A stretch of 10,560 bases of DNA from NCBI GenBank assembly GCA_025360395.1, contig JANYCH010000392.1, positions 1-10,560 of the forward strand. The letters are read 5' to 3'. Below are positions 7,509 through 10,560 of the stretch, one piece after another. The DNA comes from Cytophagales bacterium. Its GTDB lineage: Bacteria > Bacteroidota > Bacteroidia > Cytophagales > UBA9547. The notes under the pieces are model-generated. The model was given only the letters and a program-made list of their open reading frames with translations. It did no database searches and was not told the DNA's origin. The position numbers and the translations under genes were made by a program. Each line of letters starts with the position of its first letter. The first letter of the stretch is position 1.

Positions 7509-7816
7509 TTAAATACTTGTTTATAAGCACATTCCAGTGCATCAAGTAAAAGTTCTTTTCTTAACCTTTCAATTTCAAATGTAGTCCAACCTTGCAGACC
7601 CCATTTATTAGGAACTGCATATATTAATTGTTGATCAAACGAACAGAATACAGATTGATCAATTAAATTCAGTTTAATATTGGCTGTTTGATTTGCTTCA
7701 AATAAAGTGGCAAATATTCTTTTCCCAACTACTTTGTATGCTATCCTGTCAAAATGAGGGTTGGCTTCTGTACCGTTAAACGAAAGGGCCAAATTTTGAA
7801 ATTCTTCAATTTTCAT
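7502..7816 (-). CDS. MmcQ/YjbR-family protein
   Basis: I chose the ATG at 7816 (MKIEEFQNLALSFNGTEANPH, 104 residues). An in-frame ATG at 7852 would add 12 residues, but its codon falls at the foot of the strong hairpin at 7852-7880, and family members usually begin with a helix like MKIEEF. The pattern is typical of the family: an N-terminal helix, ANPHFDRIAYKVVGKRIFATL strands, an IKL strand, a variable loop (VFCSFDQQ), then VPNKWGLQGWTTFEI and a C-terminal helix pair of the LRKELLLDALECAYKQV type. The fold is shared with CyaY-like and some DNA-binding domains. DNA binding has been proposed for the family, but no cellular role is well established. It is a single-domain cytoplasmic protein, downstream of and on the same strand as the YceI-family gene, but separated from it by a terminator. 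Confidence 0.82.
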   Translation of the reverse strand: MKIEEFQNLALSFNGTEANPHFDRIAYKVVGKRIFATLFEANQTANIKLNLIDQSVFCSFDQQLIYAVPNKWGLQGWTTFEIERLRKELLLDALECAYKQVFKP

Positions 7817-7851
7817 ATTTAGTAGTCGAATAGACCAATTTAACTTAAACA

Positions 7852-7880
7852 AAGAAGGACCATATTTTATGGTCCTTCTT
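7852..7880 (-). terminator. Strong intrinsic terminator of the YceI-family gene
   Basis: A perfect 13-bp inverted repeat, aagaaggaccata / tatggtccttctt, with a 3-nt loop. On the minus strand it begins 19 bp after the YceI-family stop and is followed by a T-rich stretch (TGTTTAAG). It separates that gene from the YjbR-like gene, whose likely start is only 35 bp further on. Confidence 0.85.
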
Positions 7881-7899
7881 ATGTATCAAACGTAATGTT

Positions 7900-8550
7900 C
7901 TATTTTATATCAGCGTGAATATCTAATCTCAATTGGATTTTATCTTCAATCAGTTTATCACCTAAATCCTGAAAAAAGTTACCTGAGTTGTACTTAATTT
8001 CATATGCAGTTCTGTCAAATTCTGCATCACCTGTGATAACTATTGATTTCTTAACATACTTTATAGTTGACATAAAATCAATAGGTTTCTTAATACCTTT
8101 AATTGCTAACTCTCCTGATACTTTATAATTAGGTTGTCCTTCAGGAACATCCAATCTTTCAGCCTTTATAATTTTAAAGGTTGAAGTTGGGAACTTTGCT
8201 GCAAAGAAAAAATCAGGTGATTTTAAATGGTCAACCAGATTTTTGTTGAATCCGGCATCTTTAATATCGGTATCAGTTATACTTTTCATGTTGATGTACA
8301 TAAAACCTCCTGTAACAGTCTTGGTATCAATTAAAACTGTCCCAGATTGAATTGTCACAAAACCGGTATGTTGCTTGCCCACCCCTTTTCCTGTCCAGAA
8401 AATTTTGGATTTATCAACATCTACAACATAGGTATCAGCCTTTTGTATTTCGACAGGTTTGTTTTTAATATCTTCCTTTGTTTTATTCAAAAATGAACTC
8501 AGGATTAATGCAGAAGCAATTATACCAACAGCAAAATAAGTTTTTTTCAT
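7900..8550 (-). CDS. Exported YceI-family (lipocalin-like) protein
   Basis: The ATG at 8550 gives a 216-residue protein with a clean N-terminal export segment, MKKTYFAVGIIASALILSSF. An in-frame ATG at 8598 would add 16 residues ahead of it, and it would lie within the candidate promoter, so I reject it. Residues about 40-216 are a YceI domain: Y-V-V-D-V-D-K-S-K-I-F-W-T-G-K opening, HTGFVTIQSGTVLID, the MKSITDTDI turn, NLVDHLKSPDFFFAAKFPTSTF, VSGELAIKGIKKPIDF and a closing D-K-I-Q-L-R-L-D-I strand. YceI proteins form a single barrel that binds long isoprenoid-type lipids in several structures and are found in the periplasm. The exact ligand here is unknown. No lipobox Cys follows the export segment, so it is secreted or membrane-tethered rather than a lipoprotein. 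It has its own candidate promoter (8596-8626) and terminator, so it is probably monocistronic. Confidence 0.92.
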   Translation of the reverse strand: MKKTYFAVGIIASALILSSFLNKTKEDIKNKPVEIQKADTYVVDVDKSKIFWTGKGVGKQHTGFVTIQSGTVLIDTKTVTGGFMYINMKSITDTDIKDAGFNKNLVDHLKSPDFFFAAKFPTSTFKIIKAERLDVPEGQPNYKVSGELAIKGIKKPIDFMSTIKYVKKSIVITGDAEFDRTAYEIKYNSGNFFQDLGDKLIEDKIQLRLDIHADIK

Positions 8551-8595
8551 GTCAAATGGGGTTTTAACTGAACTATGGGTTAAAAAAAGTGTAAA

Positions 8596-8626
8596 CAAGT
8601 ATAACTAACTTCCTTTTTAAATGCAA
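8596..8626 (-). promoter_or_regulatory. Candidate Bacteroidota-type promoter for the YceI-family gene
   Basis: On the minus strand, TTG (8624-8626) is followed after exactly 20 nt by TATACTTG (8596-8603), one base from TAnnTTTG. Transcription would start near 8589, giving a leader of about 38 nt before the ATG at 8550. This supports the 8550 start over 8598. Confidence 0.45.
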
Positions 8627-8636
8627 GGGTTTAGGT

Positions 8637-9374
8637 TCATTTCTGGGAAGGCGCAAGCTGGTTCAAAACGTTGTTCATCCAATCTTCTGGTATATTTTTG
8701 ATGTTTTCCCGCAATGCCTTCCCCCAGTTCTCGGAAACGTTTGCCACATCTTCTTTCATAAACCGCTGCTCTGCAAACTTATAACTACCCTTATTGTATA
8801 GGATCACATCTATCGGAAATTCAACATCATTTGCACTTACCCTGGTTGAATCAAAAGATAAAAAACCAGTCTTCAAAGCAATTTTCAAGGGGGTTTCTGA
8901 TGTTATAGTGCGGTCTAGGATTGGTTTCCCATATCCAGAATTTCCTATAATTACAAAAGGCGCTCCCTCTCCTATTTCAACCCAGTTCCCTTCAGGATAA
9001 AGCATAAATAGTTTGTGCTCTTCATCATCTTCAAATTGTCCTCCGACAATGGCATTTAGGTTAAAACGAAATCCGGATGATTCCAGGGCAGCTTTATCTT
9101 CAGCCGCCACCCTTCTTAATTGGGTAGCGAATGCATTCACAGCCTTGTACATTTTATTGTATTGCCCGTCATTTTCTTCAATAACCTCCTTGAAATAAGT
9201 AAGAGCTTTGTCACGAACGGATCGAAGGCCGGAGGTCATAATAAAGATCACATGCCGTCCTTTTTGGTGAACAAAAAGTTTTTTTCCTATTGTCGTTTCT
9301 GTTCCTGATGTTAACCTGGTATCTGCAATAGCAACTAACCCTTCTTTGAGCTTAATACCTAAACAGTATGTCAT
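8637..9374 (-). CDS. Anbu-type proteasome-like peptidase
   Basis: A 245-residue N-terminal-nucleophile hydrolase of the bacterial Anbu (ancestral beta subunit) group. The protein begins MTYCLGIKL, so removal of Met alone exposes Thr2 as the catalytic nucleophile, with no propeptide, as is usual for Anbu. Asp18 in AIADTR matches Asp17 of proteasome beta subunits, and Lys31 or Lys32 (GKKLF) the catalytic Lys33. Other Anbu-like features are the FIMTSGLRSVRDKA helix start, the NLNAIVGGQF strand, the IGNSGYGKPILDR segment, and a C-terminal SENWGKALRENIKNIPEDW helix. It is not HslV, which is shorter (about 175 residues) and starts differently. The natural substrates of Anbu are not known. In many genomes it sits with a transglutaminase-like protein, an alpha-E protein and an ATP-grasp protein; none of these is adjacent here. 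It is expressed divergently from lpdA. Confidence 0.88.
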   Translation of the reverse strand: MTYCLGIKLKEGLVAIADTRLTSGTETTIGKKLFVHQKGRHVIFIMTSGLRSVRDKALTYFKEVIEENDGQYNKMYKAVNAFATQLRRVAAEDKAALESSGFRFNLNAIVGGQFEDDEEHKLFMLYPEGNWVEIGEGAPFVIIGNSGYGKPILDRTITSETPLKIALKTGFLSFDSTRVSANDVEFPIDVILYNKGSYKFAEQRFMKEDVANVSENWGKALRENIKNIPEDWMNNVLNQLAPSQK

Positions 9375-9390
9375 CTATTTATCTTATGGA

Positions 9391-9430
9391 GACCGTAAAA
9401 TTAAGGGATTTTGTTAATTTTGACCGTAAA
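9391..9430. repeat. Direct repeat GACCGTAAA, two copies 31 bp apart
   Basis: The nine bases GACCGTAAA occur at 9391-9399 and again at 9422-9430, with starts 31 bp apart, close to three turns of B-DNA. Both lie in the 96-bp non-coding spacer between the divergent Anbu-like and lpdA genes, so they could be a paired operator. The second copy overlaps the last base of the candidate lpdA -7 element. Confidence 0.55.
9415..9422 (+). promoter_or_regulatory. Candidate -7 promoter element of lpdA
   Basis: TAATTTTG matches the Bacteroidota -7 consensus TAnnTTTG exactly. No TTG lies at the ideal distance upstream, so the -33 half is missing or weak. Transcription would start near 9429, about 42 nt before the lpdA ATG. 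Confidence 0.35.
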
Positions 9431-9445
9431 CTTTTTTATCTGAAA

Positions 9446-9476
9446 CAAATACAAAATTTATTAAGATTTTATGCAA
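9446..9476 (-). promoter_or_regulatory. Candidate promoter of the Anbu-type gene
   Basis: On the minus strand, TTG (9474-9476, inside the first codons of lpdA) is followed after 20 nt by TGTATTTG (9446-9453), one base from TAnnTTTG. The start would be near 9439, about 65 nt before the Anbu ATG. It would face and overlap the lpdA promoter region. Confidence 0.3.
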
Positions 9477-10560
9477 TACGACGTTACTGTAATAGGCTCT
9501 GGGCCAGGTGGATATGTAGCAGCAATCCGTTGCGCTCAATTAGGATTGAAAACCGCTATCATTGAAAAATATTCAACACTTGGAGGTACTTGCCTTAATG
9601 TGGGTTGTATCCCTTCCAAAGCACTTCTTGATTCTTCAGAACATTTTGCAAATGCCTTTCACACTTTCAAAGAGCATGGAATTGAAATAAATGTTCCTAA
9701 GGTAAACCTTGGGCAGATGATAAAACGCAAGGGTGAAGTAGTAAAAGCTTCAGTAGACGGGATAAATTACCTCATGCGTAAAAACAAGATTGATGTTTAC
9801 CAGGGTATGGGTTCTTTCGTTGATAAAAATACTCTAAAAATAACCCAGGAATCGGGTGAAGAAAAAACAATTCAATCAGGGAAAGTAATCATTGCAACTG
9901 GCTCAAAACCATCTACTTTGACTTTTGTACCTGTCGATAAGAAAAGGATTATTACTTCAACTGAAGCTTTAAATTTGACTGAAGTCCCTAAAAACCTGAT
10001 CTTGATAGGTGGCGGAGTAATAGGCCTGGAACTAGGTTCTGTTTATGCACGTCTAGGCGCGAAAGTTTCTGTAATTGAATATACAGATGCCATCATTCCC
10101 ACAATGGACCGTGCATTAGGTAAAGAGCTTCAAAAAGTACTCACTAAGATCGGATTTACATTTTATTTTAATCACAAAGTTACCGGGGCGACAAATTCCG
10201 GTAACGAAGTAACTGTGAAAGCAGAAGATCCATCCGGAAAAGTAATTGATTTTAAAGGCGATTATTGCATTCTTGCTGTTGGCAGAAAACCTTATACTGA
10301 TAAGCTTAACCTTGATAAAGTTGGCGTAATGTTGGATGAAAGAGGTAAAATAGTTGTAAATGAACATCTTGAAACAGCAGTTCCAGGTATTTATGCTATT
10401 GGAGACGTGATCAAAGGAGCCATGCTGGCCCACAAGGCAGAAGAAGAAGGCACTTATGTAGCGGAAACTATTGCCGGTCAAAAACCGCATATAAACTATA
10501 AGCTTATCCCTGGCGTTGTTTATACCTGGCCAGAAGTAGCAGGTGTGGGATCTACCGAAG
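9471..10560 (+). CDS. lpdA: Dihydrolipoyl dehydrogenase (E3), C-terminus beyond the window
   Basis: The first 363 residues of a flavoprotein that is normally about 465 residues; the rest lies past the right edge. It begins MQYDVTVIGSGPGGYVAA, with the FAD-binding GxGxxG at residues 9-14. The redox-active disulfide is Cys41/Cys46 in GGTCLNVGCIPSK, the form specific to lipoamide dehydrogenases. The NAD+-binding GGGVIGLELG lies at 180-189, followed by VIEYTDAIIP, and the second FAD motif ends in YAIGD with Asp312. The C-terminal dimerisation domain starts near 345 (PGVVYTWPEVAGVG), but its catalytic His-Glu pair lies outside the window. The enzyme re-oxidises dihydrolipoamide with NAD+ in the pyruvate, 2-oxoglutarate or branched-chain dehydrogenase complexes, or in glycine cleavage. 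No E1, E2 or glycine-cleavage gene is visible here, so which complex it serves is open. The start at 9471 is firm because the FAD motif begins eight residues later. Confidence 0.97.
   Translation, partial: MQYDVTVIGSGPGGYVAAIRCAQLGLKTAIIEKYSTLGGTCLNVGCIPSKALLDSSEHFANAFHTFKEHGIEINVPKVNLGQMIKRKGEVVKASVDGINYLMRKNKIDVYQGMGSFVDKNTLKITQESGEEKTIQSGKVIIATGSKPSTLTFVPVDKKRIITSTEALNLTEVPKNLILIGGGVIGLELGSVYARLGAKVSVIEYTDAIIPTMDRALGKELQKVLTKIGFTFYFNHKVTGATNSGNEVTVKAEDPSGKVIDFKGDYCILAVGRKPYTDKLNLDKVGVMLDERGKIVVNEHLETAVPGIYAIGDVIKGAMLAHKAEEEGTYVAETIAGQKPHINYKLIPGVVYTWPEVAGVGSTE

Noticed and set aside
7502..8550. YjbR-like and YceI-family genes as one operon
   Set aside because: A perfect 13-bp hairpin with a T-rich tail sits between them, so simple co-transcription is unlikely.
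8637..9374. Identification of the Ntn-hydrolase as HslV
   Set aside because: The length of 245 residues, the MTYC start and the C-terminal helix fit Anbu rather than the shorter HslV, and no HslU ATPase gene is adjacent.
9368..9565. Plus-strand 65-codon frame starting at 9368
   Set aside because: It overlaps the lpdA start in another frame, and its C-terminal half is an off-frame reading of the FAD-binding motif.
10116..10490. Minus-strand open frame of 124 codons inside lpdA
   Set aside because: lpdA is unmistakable here, with its NAD and FAD motifs in frame. The reverse frame is rich in Phe, Cys and Ser without any recognisable pattern.

Overview
The window is AT-rich chromosomal DNA that looks like a Bacteroidota bacterium (Cytophagia/Sphingobacteriia/Chitinophagia-like; the genus cannot be told from sequence alone). 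The pointers are coding starts without Shine-Dalgarno sites, candidate promoters of the Bacteroidota type (TTG, about 20 nt, TAnnTTTG), signal peptides ending in AQ, a very large outer-membrane protein of a type I associate with this phylum, and an OmpA-domain protein with an added N-terminal sandwich domain. No mobile element, CRISPR array, tRNA, rRNA or phage gene was seen.

Layout. Positions 2-2512 (+) form a tight cluster: the tail of a HAD-family phosphatase, an exported OmpA-domain protein, and a CorA Mg2+/Co2+ channel whose start overlaps the OmpA stop. A perfect 10-bp hairpin at 2541-2564 ends this cluster and the convergent gene at 2584-3024 (-), a small helical protein with a TerB-like pattern. 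After a 198-bp divergent spacer comes a 1149-codon outer-membrane protein (3223-6672, +). It has no ordinary start codon in front of an excellent signal peptide and carries an 11-T tract there. Next is an exported CBM9-like protein (6738-7454, +).

Positions 7502-9374 are on the minus strand. They hold a MmcQ/YjbR-family protein, an exported YceI-family protein with its own candidate promoter and a strong terminator, and an Anbu-type proteasome-like peptidase. Divergent from the last, dihydrolipoyl dehydrogenase (lpdA) starts at 9471 and runs off the right edge. The 96-bp spacer between them carries a 9-bp direct repeat spaced 31 bp apart.

Together these are mostly housekeeping and envelope genes: cation transport, peptidoglycan-anchored and outer-membrane proteins, exported binding proteins, and central metabolism. 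I see no clear new multi-gene system. The points most worth a second look are the start of the large outer-membrane protein, its unknown function and embedded calcium-loop-like motif, the Anbu peptidase without its usual neighbours, and the repeat between Anbu and lpdA.
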